Assembly: GCF_026540895.1 (NCBI RefSeq)
Contig: NZ_JALNUR010000002.1
Span: 62,001 to 126,000 of the forward strand
Length of the DNA stretch: 64,000 bases
Source: Sphingomonas sp. GM_Shp_1
GTDB taxonomy: Bacteria > Pseudomonadota > Alphaproteobacteria > Sphingomonadales > Sphingomonadaceae
Direction of reading: 5' to 3'
The notes under the pieces are model-generated. The model was given only the letters and a program-made list of their open reading frames with translations, did not search any database and was not told the origin of the DNA. The translations under genes and the position numbers were made by a program. This document shows, in pieces, positions 26,303-35,759 of the stretch. Within the stretch, counting starts at the first letter, position 1; each line of letters begins with the position of its first letter.

Positions 26303-26410
26303 GGTCCTCCAATAGGCTCGGCGGCCGGCGGAATGACGACCGTATCGGGTGCATAACGATTATCCGCCAAGCCGGTTGCGCGCCAATCGCACCGGGGGCA
26401 AGAGGATGCG

Positions 26411-27106
26411 ATGAGCGACATCCGACTGGACCCAAGCTGGCTGGCCGTCCTGCGCGACCAGTTCGACGAGCCCTATATGAAGGCGCTCAAGACCTTCCTG
26501 GCGGACGAGCGCGCCAGCGGCCAGCAGGTCTTCCCCCGCCCCTCCGGATGGTTTCGGGCGCTGGACCTGACCCCGCTGCCCCAGGTGCGCGTCGTGATCC
26601 TGGGGCAGGACCCCTATCATGGCGAGGGGCAGGCGCATGGCCTGGCCTTCTCGGTCCAGCCGGGCGTCCGCCCGCCGCCCAGCCTGGTCAACATCTACAA
26701 GGAAATGGCGACCGACCTGGGCATCGCGCCGCCGAGCCATGGGCTGCTCGACCATTGGGCGCGGCAGGGGGTGCTGCTGCTCAACTCGGTGCTGACCGTG
26801 CGGATGGGGCAGGCCGCGTCGCATCAGGGGCGCGGCTGGGAACGGTTCACCGACGCGGTCATCCGCACCGTCGCCGCCAAGCCCGAGCCGGTCGTCTTCA
26901 TCCTGTGGGGCGCCTATGCCCAAAAAAAGGCGGGGTTCGTGCGCGAGATGGGTGCGGGACGGCACTGCGTCCTGACCTCGGTCCACCCCTCGCCCTTGTC
27001 GGCGCGGGGCGGCTTCTTCGGCTCGAAGCCCTTTTCCAAGGCCAACGCCTTTCTGGTGGAGCAGGGCCGCGAGCCGATCGACTGGGCGCTGCCGCCGCTG
27101 TCCTGA
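26411..27106 (+). CDS. ung: Uracil-DNA glycosylase
   Basis: A 231-residue family-1 UDG that excises uracil from DNA at the first step of base-excision repair. The water-activating loop GQDPYHGEGQAHGLAFSV carries Asp67; PSLVNIYKEMATDLG, GVLLLNSVLTVR and the DNA-intercalating loop HPSPLSARGGFFGSKPF (catalytic His near residue 193) follow. The length and order of motifs match E. coli Ung. It is monocistronic. Confidence 0.97.
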   Translation: MSDIRLDPSWLAVLRDQFDEPYMKALKTFLADERASGQQVFPRPSGWFRALDLTPLPQVRVVILGQDPYHGEGQAHGLAFSVQPGVRPPPSLVNIYKEMATDLGIAPPSHGLLDHWARQGVLLLNSVLTVRMGQAASHQGRGWERFTDAVIRTVAAKPEPVVFILWGAYAQKKAGFVREMGAGRHCVLTSVHPSPLSARGGFFGSKPFSKANAFLVEQGREPIDWALPPLS

Positions 27107-27185
27107 TCTGTAATCATACTGGCTTCAATTGCCGCGAGGGCGCATACGGGCCGCCATTCCACCGATGCGATGAGGACCAAGGGCA

Positions 27186-27497
27186 ATGGCCGACGACGAA
27201 TATGTGTATGACGAAGCGACCGGCGAATGGATCAGCGCCGCCGACGCCGCCGCCAAGGCCGGCACGGGCAGCGACGATGACGCGGTGGTGGTGCGCGACT
27301 CGGTCGGCAACGTCCTGAGCGACGGGGATCAGGTGACGCTGATCAAGGACCTGACCGTCAAGGGCGCAGGCCAGACGCTGAAGCGCGGCACCCTGATCAA
27401 GTCGATCCGCCTGACCGGCGACGCGCAGGAAATCGACTGCAAGTTCGACGGGATCAAGGGCCTGGTGCTGCGGGCGGAGTTTGTGCGGAAGCGGTAA
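27186..27497 (+). CDS. PhnA-domain protein (alkylphosphonate utilisation protein annotation)
   Basis: A 103-residue protein with a short acidic N-terminal part (MADDEYVYDEATGEWISAAD) and the PhnA C-terminal domain (VVRDSVGNVLSDGDQVTLIK, then KGAGQTLKRGTLIKSIRLTG and EIDCKFDGIKGLVLRAEFVR). The zinc-ribbon half found in longer PhnA proteins is absent. Despite the name, PhnA is not part of C-P lyase, and its function is unknown. Confidence 0.85.
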   Translation: MADDEYVYDEATGEWISAADAAAKAGTGSDDDAVVVRDSVGNVLSDGDQVTLIKDLTVKGAGQTLKRGTLIKSIRLTGDAQEIDCKFDGIKGLVLRAEFVRKR

Positions 27498-27500
27498 ACC

Positions 27501-27527
27501 TTGACATTGTACAGGTGATTGTACAAT
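27501..27527 (+). promoter_or_regulatory. Promoter/operator of the yefM-yoeB module
   Basis: Two TGTACA hexamers lie at 27508-27513 and 27520-27525, 12 bp centre to centre, overlapping a TTGACA hexamer at 27501 and a TACAAT at 27522. In E. coli the YefM autorepressor binds paired sites with TGTACA cores at this same spacing (established for yefM-yoeB), so autoregulation is strongly suggested here. The -35/-10 spacing of 15 bp is short. Confidence 0.8.
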
Positions 27528-27536
27528 TCTACACGT

Positions 27537-27791
27537 ATGCAGGCTGTCTCCTATTCCGAAGCGCGTGAGAATTTGAAGGCGATGATCGACAAGGTCGTCG
27601 CCGACCGCGCGCCCGTGGCGATCACACGCCAGCGGGGCGAAGGCGCGGTGCTGATCTCCGCCAGCGAATGGGCGTCGATCGAAGAGACGCTCTACCTGTT
27701 GCGCTCGCCCAAGAACGCGCAGCGCCTGCTGGAAAGCATTGCTGAGTTGGAAGCAGGCGGCGGCGAGACACACGATCTTATCCAGTCGTGA
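27537..27791 (+). CDS. yefM: Type II antitoxin, Phd/YefM family
   Basis: An 84-residue antitoxin. The N-terminal DNA-binding and dimerisation fold is MQAVSYSEARENLKAMIDKV, then APVAITRQRGEGAVLISASE, as in YefM; the C-terminal SPKNAQRLLESIAELEAGGG is the toxin-binding tail. ATG 27537 gives the family start; an ATG at 27519 lies inside the operator and is unlikely. The stop overlaps the toxin start as GTGA. Confidence 0.93.
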   Translation: MQAVSYSEARENLKAMIDKVVADRAPVAITRQRGEGAVLISASEWASIEETLYLLRSPKNAQRLLESIAELEAGGGETHDLIQS

Positions 27792-28054
27792 AGGTCCAAT
27801 TCTCGTCGCAATCGTGGGCCGAGTATCTCGACCTCCACGCCCATGACGCTAAGCTCTTCGCCAAGCTTAATGCCCTGATCGAGGAATGCCGCCGTCACCC
27901 GTTCAAGGGGACCGGTAAGCCCGAACCGCTGGGCGGCAACCTGTCAGGCTGGTGGTCGCGGCGGATCAGCCATGAGCATCGGTTGGTGTACCGGGTGGCG
28001 GGCAGCGGTGAAGAACAGGTGCTGCAAGTGGCACAGTGCCGGTATCATTATTAG
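27788..28054 (+). CDS. yoeB: Type II toxin, Txe/YoeB family mRNA endonuclease
   Basis: An 88-residue RelE-fold toxin that cleaves mRNA at the ribosomal A site. The catalytic residues known from E. coli YoeB are all present: Glu46 (GKPEPLGG), Arg65 (EHRLVYRV) and His87 followed by Tyr88 in the C-terminal CRYHY. WWSRRISHEHRLVY is the family signature. The GTG start at 27788 overlaps the antitoxin stop by 4 bp, the usual coupling that keeps antitoxin in excess. The module looks intact. Confidence 0.93.
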   Translation: MKVQFSSQSWAEYLDLHAHDAKLFAKLNALIEECRRHPFKGTGKPEPLGGNLSGWWSRRISHEHRLVYRVAGSGEEQVLQVAQCRYHY

Positions 28055-28073
28055 ATTATCTGCGGGCGATGGT

Positions 28074-28472
28074 TTAGGATCTAATGTCCTTAAAAAGCGC
28101 CTTTACGACAAAGACAGCTAGACCAACGATTTGCGTCAAATTTTGAACCAGCAAGGCCGGAAGAAGCCACTCATACGCCTTAAAGTTCCATGCCCCGACA
28201 CCAACACGATAAAGCAGGTATGATTGAAACCCTACCATGCCTGCCATTAACGACATAATAAACCAAGACCAATTCTTCTTATGCTGATAATGATCTCGCA
28301 GCCCTTGCAGATGAGCGTAACTCTCTTGAGCCTCAATCGAAGTCCTACGAAATTGATCTAAATATTGATTTTCGGCGGCCATAGGCGGCGTTGGTGAAGC
28401 CTTGACTTCCGCCAGAACATCCTCAGGACGAGGAAGAGCGTGATCTACCGCCGTGGGATTATCATCTGACAT
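28074..28472 (-). CDS. Two-helix membrane protein of unknown function, partner of the ImmA-like protease
   Basis: A 132-residue protein. Residues 1-68 are polar and probably cytoplasmic, with a helical or coiled-coil-like stretch (YLDQFRRTSIEAQESYAHLQ, continuing GLRDHYQHKK). Two hydrophobic helices follow (about 69-89 and 102-123) and a short basic tail (KALFKDIRS). No family is recognised. Its start lies inside the end of the ImmA-like gene (11-bp overlap in another frame), so the two are one transcriptional unit. DNA here is clearly AT-rich (43% GC by hand count over 28261-28320), unlike the rest of the window, suggesting acquisition. Confidence 0.8.
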   Translation of the reverse strand: MSDDNPTAVDHALPRPEDVLAEVKASPTPPMAAENQYLDQFRRTSIEAQESYAHLQGLRDHYQHKKNWSWFIMSLMAGMVGFQSYLLYRVGVGAWNFKAYEWLLPALLVQNLTQIVGLAVFVVKALFKDIRS

Positions 28473-28965
28473 TTTTCAGACGATATTCCATCATAGTTCT
28501 CGAAACGGCAAATGCGTCAGCGAGGCTGGCGACAGAGGCCCCCTTTACGGACTTCAGCAATCGCTTAGGCACTAAAAGATTTGCAGCAAAAAAATTGGCC
28601 TCTTTTTCAAAAGCATCATTGCTGTCTACGCTTTGAAATCTTGGTAATATATCATAGTCATCAGGATTTTTATCAAAATAATGCTTATGTAGCAACCAAT
28701 GCCCAAGCTCATGAGCAATAGTAAATGTTTGACGACCCGTTAGATCTTCGGCATTCACGTAGAGTTTTGCAGCCGCAAAATCACAAAATCCTGCCACCTT
28801 ATCGCTGGCCTTGCCAAAATTTGCGAATACTACATCAACCCCACTCCGCTCGGCAATTTCAAGCGCAGGGATTGGCGGTGCAGAATACAATTCGGAAAGC
28901 TCATTGGCTTTCCTTTCTACTTCACGCCACCGTGGCGACGTCAAAGGCTGGAGTGCGTTATCCAT
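28462..28965 (-). CDS. ImmA/IrrE family metallo-endopeptidase
   Basis: A 167-residue protein with the zincin motif HELGH at residues 85-89 (FTIAHELGHWLLHKHYFD) and a downstream Glu in EKEANFFAANLLVP (near residue 122) as the third zinc ligand, as in the ImmA/IrrE (DUF955) family. Family members such as ImmA and IrrE/PprI cleave HTH repressors to switch phage, element or stress genes. The C-terminal SVASLADAFAVSRTMMEYRL is the usual small helical domain. No adjacent repressor gene is present. GC is very low (30% over 28621-28680). The start lacks a clear ribosome-binding site. Confidence 0.92.
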   Translation of the reverse strand: MDNALQPLTSPRWREVERKANELSELYSAPPIPALEIAERSGVDVVFANFGKASDKVAGFCDFAAAKLYVNAEDLTGRQTFTIAHELGHWLLHKHYFDKNPDDYDILPRFQSVDSNDAFEKEANFFAANLLVPKRLLKSVKGASVASLADAFAVSRTMMEYRLKNVR

Positions 28966-28991
28966 CGCGTCGGCGATATAACAAATCCACG

Positions 28992-29013
28992 CAGATTCGT
29001 CTAGAGGAATTTG
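28992..29013. promoter_or_regulatory. Near-palindromic site upstream of the ImmA-like gene
   Basis: ATTCGTCTAGAGGAAT at 28995-29010 is symmetrical except for one base pair beside the TCTAGA core, and two more matched pairs extend it to 22 bp. It lies 27 to 48 bp upstream of the protease ATG and abuts TTGACA (29017-29012, minus strand). This looks like an operator, but no binding protein is known. Confidence 0.45.
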
Positions 29014-29037
29014 TCAAGATCACTACGCCAGATTTTT

Positions 29038-29062
29038 GACCGGATGTGTCTAGCATCCGGTC
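29038..29062. terminator. Perfect 9-bp hairpin between thiC and the ImmA-like gene
   Basis: GACCGGATG-7 nt-CATCCGGTC. It follows the thiC stop by about 24 bp on the minus strand, so it could end thiC transcription, but the downstream side on that strand is A-rich rather than U-rich; a terminator call is therefore tentative. Confidence 0.4.
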
Positions 29063-29085
29063 GATTCGATGGTGTTTTTGCTTAC

Positions 29086-31072
<1,987 letters not shown>

Positions 31073-31162
31073 TGGACACAGCATAAGCGGTTTCGCGGCG
31101 GATAAGAAGGGGTTTTGCAGTGGCCTCGCCATGACCCGCCCGGATGCGCGCACGGAACGGCG

Positions 31163-31206
31163 ACAAAAAAACCCCGACCGGCCAGGGGACTAAGGCCGAG
31201 TCGGGG
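31163..31206 (-). terminator. Rho-independent terminator of the ferritin-like genes
   Basis: On the minus strand CCCCGACTCGGCC pairs with GGCCGGTCGGGG around a 10-nt loop, with a small internal bulge, and is followed by TTTTTTTGTCG. It lies 26 bp after the stop of the downstream ferritin-like gene, in a correct terminator position. Confidence 0.85.
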
Positions 31207-31231
31207 CAAGGACCGTGAAGAGGATCGGCGC

Positions 31232-32251
31232 TTATCCGCTGGCGGCGCTGGTCCGGACATTGCCGTTCAGGCCGTTGGGGAAGAAGCCGCCGCCGGTCAC
31301 CGCCGCCTTGTTGAGATAGACGACGTTCAGCACTTGGCCGGGCGTACGGGCAAAGGCGATCGCGTTTGAGTCGGCGGGAACGATGTTCGCCACCTGCGTG
31401 CCGTTGACCGTCGCGACGATGCCCTGATCGAGGTCGGTCGAGCCGTCCAGGCTGTCGCGCGCATCGGAAATCTGCCCGGCGGCGGTGATCAGCCCCGCAT
31501 TGGTCAGCCCCTTGCGATACAGGACCGAGCGGACGAGCCCGGCATGATAGGCCTCCGCCGCATGGATGCCCGCCGCCGCCTCGACATAGGTCTTGTTGGT
31601 CAGCAGGGTGACGCCGCCCATATAGGCGGTCACCCCGACATCTTCGAAGATATAGGCGGCGAGCAGGAAGTTCTCGTCCGAGGCATAGGGGTCGAAGGTC
31701 GCGTCCGCCGCGATCACGCCGGCGGCGCGGGCCGCCGCGGTGAAGGCGCCATTGGCATCGCCCGACAGGTTGATCGCCGGTTGCGCCACCGCCGAGGTGC
31801 CCAGCGCGGAGCGCAGGAAGTTGACGTGCGCGATCTCGTCCAGGGCGATCTCGCGCGCATATTGCGCGACGATCGGGTCCTTGAACGCGACCCCGCGCGG
31901 CTGGCCGCTGGTGCCGGTCGCGACCGCCCCTTGCGTGCCCGTCCCCGTCTGGAACGACGCGGCAAGGCCCGTATTGAAGGCGGCATAGCTGTAGAATTGC
32001 GCTTCCAGATATTCGAGCTGTAGCGCGAAGTTCAGCACATCGGCATCGGTGACCGACCCGGTCGGGCTGGCGGTCGGCGTCGGGGTGGGGACGACGATCA
32101 CGTCGTCATCGTCGTTGTTGCAGGCGCCCAGCATCGCCAGCCCGCCCACGGCGCCCGCTCCGGCGGCCATGCGCATGAAACGGCGGCGATCGGCCCGGCG
32201 CTTGGCCGAGGCTTCGTCAATGACATCGAGAATGAAGCGTTCTTCGCTCAT
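31232..32251 (-). CDS. Ferritin-like domain protein, Tat-exported lipoprotein
   Basis: A 339-residue protein. The N terminus has a cytoplasmic lead, the twin-Arg-like DRRRFMRMAAGAGAVGGLAM and a lipobox (LGAC), then an Asp run and a Pro/Thr linker. The ferritin-like helical bundle carries acidic and His ligands in NFALQLEYLEAQFYSYAA, AREIALDEIAHVNFLRSALG and EAAAGIHAAEAYHAGLVRSV. It is probably a periplasmic, membrane-anchored metal-binding protein; iron storage activity is not demonstrated. It is a clear paralogue of the upstream gene (33 bp away). Confidence 0.88.
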   Translation of the reverse strand: MSEERFILDVIDEASAKRRADRRRFMRMAAGAGAVGGLAMLGACNNDDDDVIVVPTPTPTASPTGSVTDADVLNFALQLEYLEAQFYSYAAFNTGLAASFQTGTGTQGAVATGTSGQPRGVAFKDPIVAQYAREIALDEIAHVNFLRSALGTSAVAQPAINLSGDANGAFTAAARAAGVIAADATFDPYASDENFLLAAYIFEDVGVTAYMGGVTLLTNKTYVEAAAGIHAAEAYHAGLVRSVLYRKGLTNAGLITAAGQISDARDSLDGSTDLDQGIVATVNGTQVANIVPADSNAIAFARTPGQVLNVVYLNKAAVTGGGFFPNGLNGNVRTSAASG

Positions 32252-32284
32252 GATGATAATCCTCTCGAAACGAGGAAAGAGGGA

Positions 32285-33271
32285 TCAGTTCGCCGCGCTG
32301 GCGCGCAGGGTGCCGTTCACGCCCGCCGGGAAGAAACCCCCGAGCGTCGCCGCCGCATTGTTCAGATAGACGATGTTGAGCACCTGCTGCGGCGTCCGGC
32401 TGAACGCGATGCCGTTATTGTCGAGCGGCACGATGTTGGACACCAGCTGACCGTTGATGGTCATCTGCGCGATCCCCTGGTCGAGGTCGGTCGAACCGTC
32501 CAGGCTGTCGCGGGCGTCCGAGATGCGGCCGGCTGCGGTGATCAGCGAGGATTGCGGGTTGGTCAGGTCATAGCCCAGGCCGTAGAGCGTCGTGCGAACG
32601 ATCGCGGCGTGATAGGCCTCGACCGCCAGGATGCCCGCAGCGGCCTGGAGGAAGGTCTTGTTGCTGATCAGCGGCGAGGCACCCTTATAGGCGGTCACCC
32701 CGACATCCTCGAAGATATAGGCACCCAGCAGAAACGCGGTCGGCGAGGCATAGGGGTTGAAGGTCTCGTTGGCACCGACCACGCCCGCCGCCCGCGCCGC
32801 CGCCGTGAACGGACCACTGGCATCGCCGGAGATGTTGATCGCGGGTTGCGCGACGGCCGCACTGCCCAGCGCGGTGCGCAGGAAGGCGACATGGGCGGCC
32901 TCGTCGGCGGCAATCTCTCGCGCATATTGGCCGATGATCGCGTCGTCGCTGTTGCCGGTGGCGAAATTGACCTGCGCGCCGCCGGTCACCGCACCCTGGT
33001 TGCCCGTGCCCGTCAACTGGCTGGCGGGCAGGCCCGCGCCGTTGGCGGCATAGGCATAGAATTGCGCTTCGAGATATTCGAGGTTCAGCGCGAAGTTCAG
33101 GATGTCGGTATCGGTGATCGCCGCCTGTGCCCCGGCCTTGCTGGTCAGGGTGAAGGCGGTCGCTCCGGCAGCAGCCGCTCCGACCGCGAGTTTGAAGAAA
33201 TCGCGCCGCAGGTTGCGGCGCTCGGCCCGCGCGTCGAACGCGTCGAGCAGTTGTGCGCTTTCCGTCATCAT
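32285..33271 (-). CDS. Ferritin-like domain protein, Tat-exported soluble form
   Basis: A 328-residue paralogue of the downstream gene with the same bundle motifs (NFALNLEYLEAQFYAYAA, AREIAADEAAHVAFLRTALG, LQAAAGILAVEAYHAAIVRT). Its Tat signal is LRRDFFKLAVGAAAAGATAF, with probable cleavage after AGAQA and no lipobox, so it should be free in the periplasm, whereas its neighbour is anchored. Two adjacent ATGs (33271, 33268) follow GGGAGGAGC; the second has the better spacing. It is probably cotranscribed with the downstream copy. Confidence 0.88.
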   Translation of the reverse strand: MMTESAQLLDAFDARAERRNLRRDFFKLAVGAAAAGATAFTLTSKAGAQAAITDTDILNFALNLEYLEAQFYAYAANGAGLPASQLTGTGNQGAVTGGAQVNFATGNSDDAIIGQYAREIAADEAAHVAFLRTALGSAAVAQPAINISGDASGPFTAAARAAGVVGANETFNPYASPTAFLLGAYIFEDVGVTAYKGASPLISNKTFLQAAAGILAVEAYHAAIVRTTLYGLGYDLTNPQSSLITAAGRISDARDSLDGSTDLDQGIAQMTINGQLVSNIVPLDNNGIAFSRTPQQVLNIVYLNNAAATLGGFFPAGVNGTLRASAAN

Positions 33272-33467
33272 GCTCCTCCCTAAAGGAACCAAGATGAACT
33301 CTTCTGTATTTAGGTAACCGTCAGAAGAGCTCACAAAGGGGCATGGCCGAGAACTTTCCTTAATCTAGGCTTTCGGCCGGACCATGAAGCGAAACGTCAC
33401 CCATTGGAAAAAGACGCAGCTTTTTTAAAAAAAGCGTTTTGTCGAAAATCTTATGCCGGCCGGCCGG

Positions 33468-34445
33468 TCATGGGGCGAGACGGACCGATTGTGCCTCGGC
33501 AAGATAGACGGCGAACAGGTCGTCCGGGTCGCTCCACTGCGCCACCGGGGTCCAGCCGCCCGCACGCAGCAGGATCTTGGCATCGCGGGGACCATATTTA
33601 TGGCTGTTCTCGGTATGGATGGTCTCCCCCGCCGCCATGGCGAAGGGGCGTCCCTCGATGGTGAACTCGACGTCCCGCTCGGCGGCGAGGTGCATCTCGA
33701 TCCGCGAGCGGTCGTCGTTCCACACCGCGCGGTGGCGGAAGGCATCGACCGGGATGGTGCCGTCGAGCTCGCGGTTGATCCGGTCGAGCAGATTGCGGTT
33801 GAACGCCGCCGTCACCCCCTGCGCATCGTCATAGGCGGGGACCAGCACCTCGCTGGACTTGGCCCGGTCCATCCCGATCAGCAGCATCGCCCCCTCACCC
33901 AGCGAGCCGCGCATCGCGCGCAGCAGGTCGGTCGCCATGGCGGGGGTCATGTTGCCGATGGTCGACCCGGGGAAGAAGCCGAGCTTGGGCGCGTCGGCGA
34001 CCATGGCAGGGAGCGCCAGCGGGCGCATGAAGTCGCCCTCCAGCGGATGGATGGGCAGGTCGGGGAAGGCCTGTTGCAGGTTGCGCGCCGAGTCGCGCAG
34101 GAAGTCGCCCGAAATGTCGATCGGCACATAGGCGGACGGCTCGACGCAGCGGAGCAGCACCGGCGTCTTGGTCGAGGAGCCCGATCCGAATTCGACCACC
34201 GCGCGCCCCTTGCCGACATGCTGGATCAGATCGGGGCAGATGGTCTTCAGGATCGCGGTTTCGGCGCGGGTGGGGTAATATTCGGGCAGGTCGGTGATCG
34301 CCTCGAACAGCTCCGACCCCTTGCGGTCGTAGAACCAACGGGCGGGAATGGCGCGCGGACGACGCTCCAGCCCGGCCAGCACATCGGCGCGGAAGGCGGG
34401 GTCGGCAAGGGACATCTGACCGTCCTCGATCTCGGGCTTCAGCAT
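33468..34445 (-). CDS. egtD: L-histidine N-alpha-methyltransferase EgtD
   Basis: A 325-residue SAM enzyme that trimethylates histidine to hercynine, the first step of ergothioneine synthesis. Family marks are ARWFYDRKGSELFEAITDLP, EYYPTRAETAIL, the SAM site EFGSGSSTKT (residues 85-94), GFFPGSTIGNMTP and the C-terminal IHTENSHKYGP. ATG 34445 lies 2 bp after the egtB stop, so the pair is an operon. The length matches the family. Confidence 0.96.
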   Translation of the reverse strand: MLKPEIEDGQMSLADPAFRADVLAGLERRPRAIPARWFYDRKGSELFEAITDLPEYYPTRAETAILKTICPDLIQHVGKGRAVVEFGSGSSTKTPVLLRCVEPSAYVPIDISGDFLRDSARNLQQAFPDLPIHPLEGDFMRPLALPAMVADAPKLGFFPGSTIGNMTPAMATDLLRAMRGSLGEGAMLLIGMDRAKSSEVLVPAYDDAQGVTAAFNRNLLDRINRELDGTIPVDAFRHRAVWNDDRSRIEMHLAAERDVEFTIEGRPFAMAAGETIHTENSHKYGPRDAKILLRAGGWTPVAQWSDPDDLFAVYLAEAQSVRLAP

Positions 34446-34447
34446 GG

Positions 34448-35719
34448 TTACAGGTCCTTTGCCAGGCGGACGCCGGTGAATTGCCAGCGCTGATGGGGAT
34501 AGAAGAAGTTGCGGTAGCTGGCGCGGGCATGGCCGCGCGGGGTCGCGCAACTGCCGCCGCGCAGGACGAACTGCCCGTTCATGAACTTGCCGTTATACTC
34601 GCCGACCGCGCCCTCGACGGCACGGAAGCCGGGATAGGGGCGATAGGCGCTGCCAGTCCATTCCCAGACATCGCCGAAAAAGGCCGGGCCTTGCGGAGCT
34701 GGGCGCGGCTCGATGGGGCCAGCGGCGTCCATCTGGTTGCCGCCGGAAGCGTCGTGCGCGGTCGCCGCCGCTTCCCATTCCATCTCGGTCGGCAGCCGTG
34801 CGCCCGCCCAGGTCGCATAGGCATCCGCCTCGTAGAAGCTGACATGGGTGACGGGCGCGGCGGGATCGATCGCGCGCCGCCCGTCCAGCCCGAAGCGGGT
34901 CCAGCCACCGTCGCGCTCTTCCCAATAGAGCGGCGCGCCGATAGCCTTTGCCTTCACCCAGGCCCAGCCGTCCGACAGCCAGAGGCGCGGATCGCGATAG
35001 CCGCCATCCTCGATGAAGCGCATCCACTCGGCATTGGTGACGGTTCGGTCGGCGATGGCGTGCGGATGGAGCAGCGCGTCGTGGCACGGCCCCTCGCAAT
35101 CGAAGGCGAAACCCTGTCCTTCATGGCCGACCTGCACGATCCCCTGCCGCCCCTCGATCCAGCCGATCGCCCCCGGCATGGCGACCGGGGTCTTGGGCCG
35201 GGGCGCGTAGAGCGCGGGTTCGAGCGGGTTTTCGGAAAAGAGATGCAGGATGTCGGTGACGAACAGTTCCTGATGCTGCTCTTCATGATGGCACCCCAGC
35301 GCGACCAGTTCGAGCGCCCCCTCGGGCAGATCGGGCATCGCCGCCAGCAGGGCGGCATCGACATGCGCCCGATACGCCCGCACCTCGTCCAGCGACGGGC
35401 GGGTGATCATCCCCCGGCGGTGCCGAGCATGGCGCTTCCCTTCCGCTTCGTAATAGCTGTTGAACAGGAACGGAAAGCGCGGGTCGTGCAGTTGATAGCC
35501 CGGCACATGATCGCGCAACACGAAGGTTTCGAAGAACCAGGTCGTGTGCGCCATATGCCATTTGGCGGGTGAGGCGTCGGGCATGGACTGCACCGTCGCA
35601 TCGGCGTCGGACAGCGGCTCGGCCAGCGACAGGGTCAGCCCCCGAACCGCGCGATAGCGGGATGCCAGTTGATCGGCAGGCGTCGGCGCCGTCGCGGAGG
35701 ACGGGACGATAGTCGGCAT
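34448..35719 (-). CDS. egtB: Ergothioneine biosynthesis iron enzyme EgtB
   Basis: A 423-residue non-haem iron sulfoxide synthase that links hercynine to a sulfur donor. An N-terminal DinB-type helical domain supplies the iron His ligands (AKWHMAHTTWFFETF near residue 55, and GCHHEEQHQELF near residue 145). The C-terminal FGE-sulfatase-like domain includes NAEWMRFIEDGGY, VTHVSFYEADAYATWAG, ARLPTEMEWEAAA and GDVWEWTGSAYRPYPGF. No EgtC or EgtE is nearby; in this class the lyase step is often encoded elsewhere. Confidence 0.96.
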   Translation of the reverse strand: MPTIVPSSATAPTPADQLASRYRAVRGLTLSLAEPLSDADATVQSMPDASPAKWHMAHTTWFFETFVLRDHVPGYQLHDPRFPFLFNSYYEAEGKRHARHRRGMITRPSLDEVRAYRAHVDAALLAAMPDLPEGALELVALGCHHEEQHQELFVTDILHLFSENPLEPALYAPRPKTPVAMPGAIGWIEGRQGIVQVGHEGQGFAFDCEGPCHDALLHPHAIADRTVTNAEWMRFIEDGGYRDPRLWLSDGWAWVKAKAIGAPLYWEERDGGWTRFGLDGRRAIDPAAPVTHVSFYEADAYATWAGARLPTEMEWEAAATAHDASGGNQMDAAGPIEPRPAPQGPAFFGDVWEWTGSAYRPYPGFRAVEGAVGEYNGKFMNGQFVLRGGSCATPRGHARASYRNFFYPHQRWQFTGVRLAKDL

Positions 35720-35727
35720 TCGGGTGC

Positions 35728-35744
35728 TCCCCGGATTGCGGGGA
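35728..35744 (-). promoter_or_regulatory. Hairpin covering the egtB ribosome-binding region
   Basis: On the minus strand TCCCCG-5 nt-CGGGGA forms a 6-bp stem; its 3' side is part of the GGGGAG ribosome-binding sequence about 7 bp before the egtB ATG. It could tune egtB translation or act as a weak intercistronic stop after pduO. Confidence 0.4.
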
Positions 35745-35759
35745 ACAACGACCGGCCCT

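Noticed and set aside
33421..33440. A run of T followed by a run of A after egtD, as a possible terminator
   Set aside because: The palindrome is purely A/T with only GC at its ends and lacks a stable GC stem; the nearby GGCCGGCCGG is not followed by a U tract.
33272..33440. A general-stress (EcfG-type GGAAC...GTT) promoter upstream of the ferritin-like genes
   Set aside because: A GGAAAG and some GTT triplets exist on the minus strand, but not the consensus at the right spacing.
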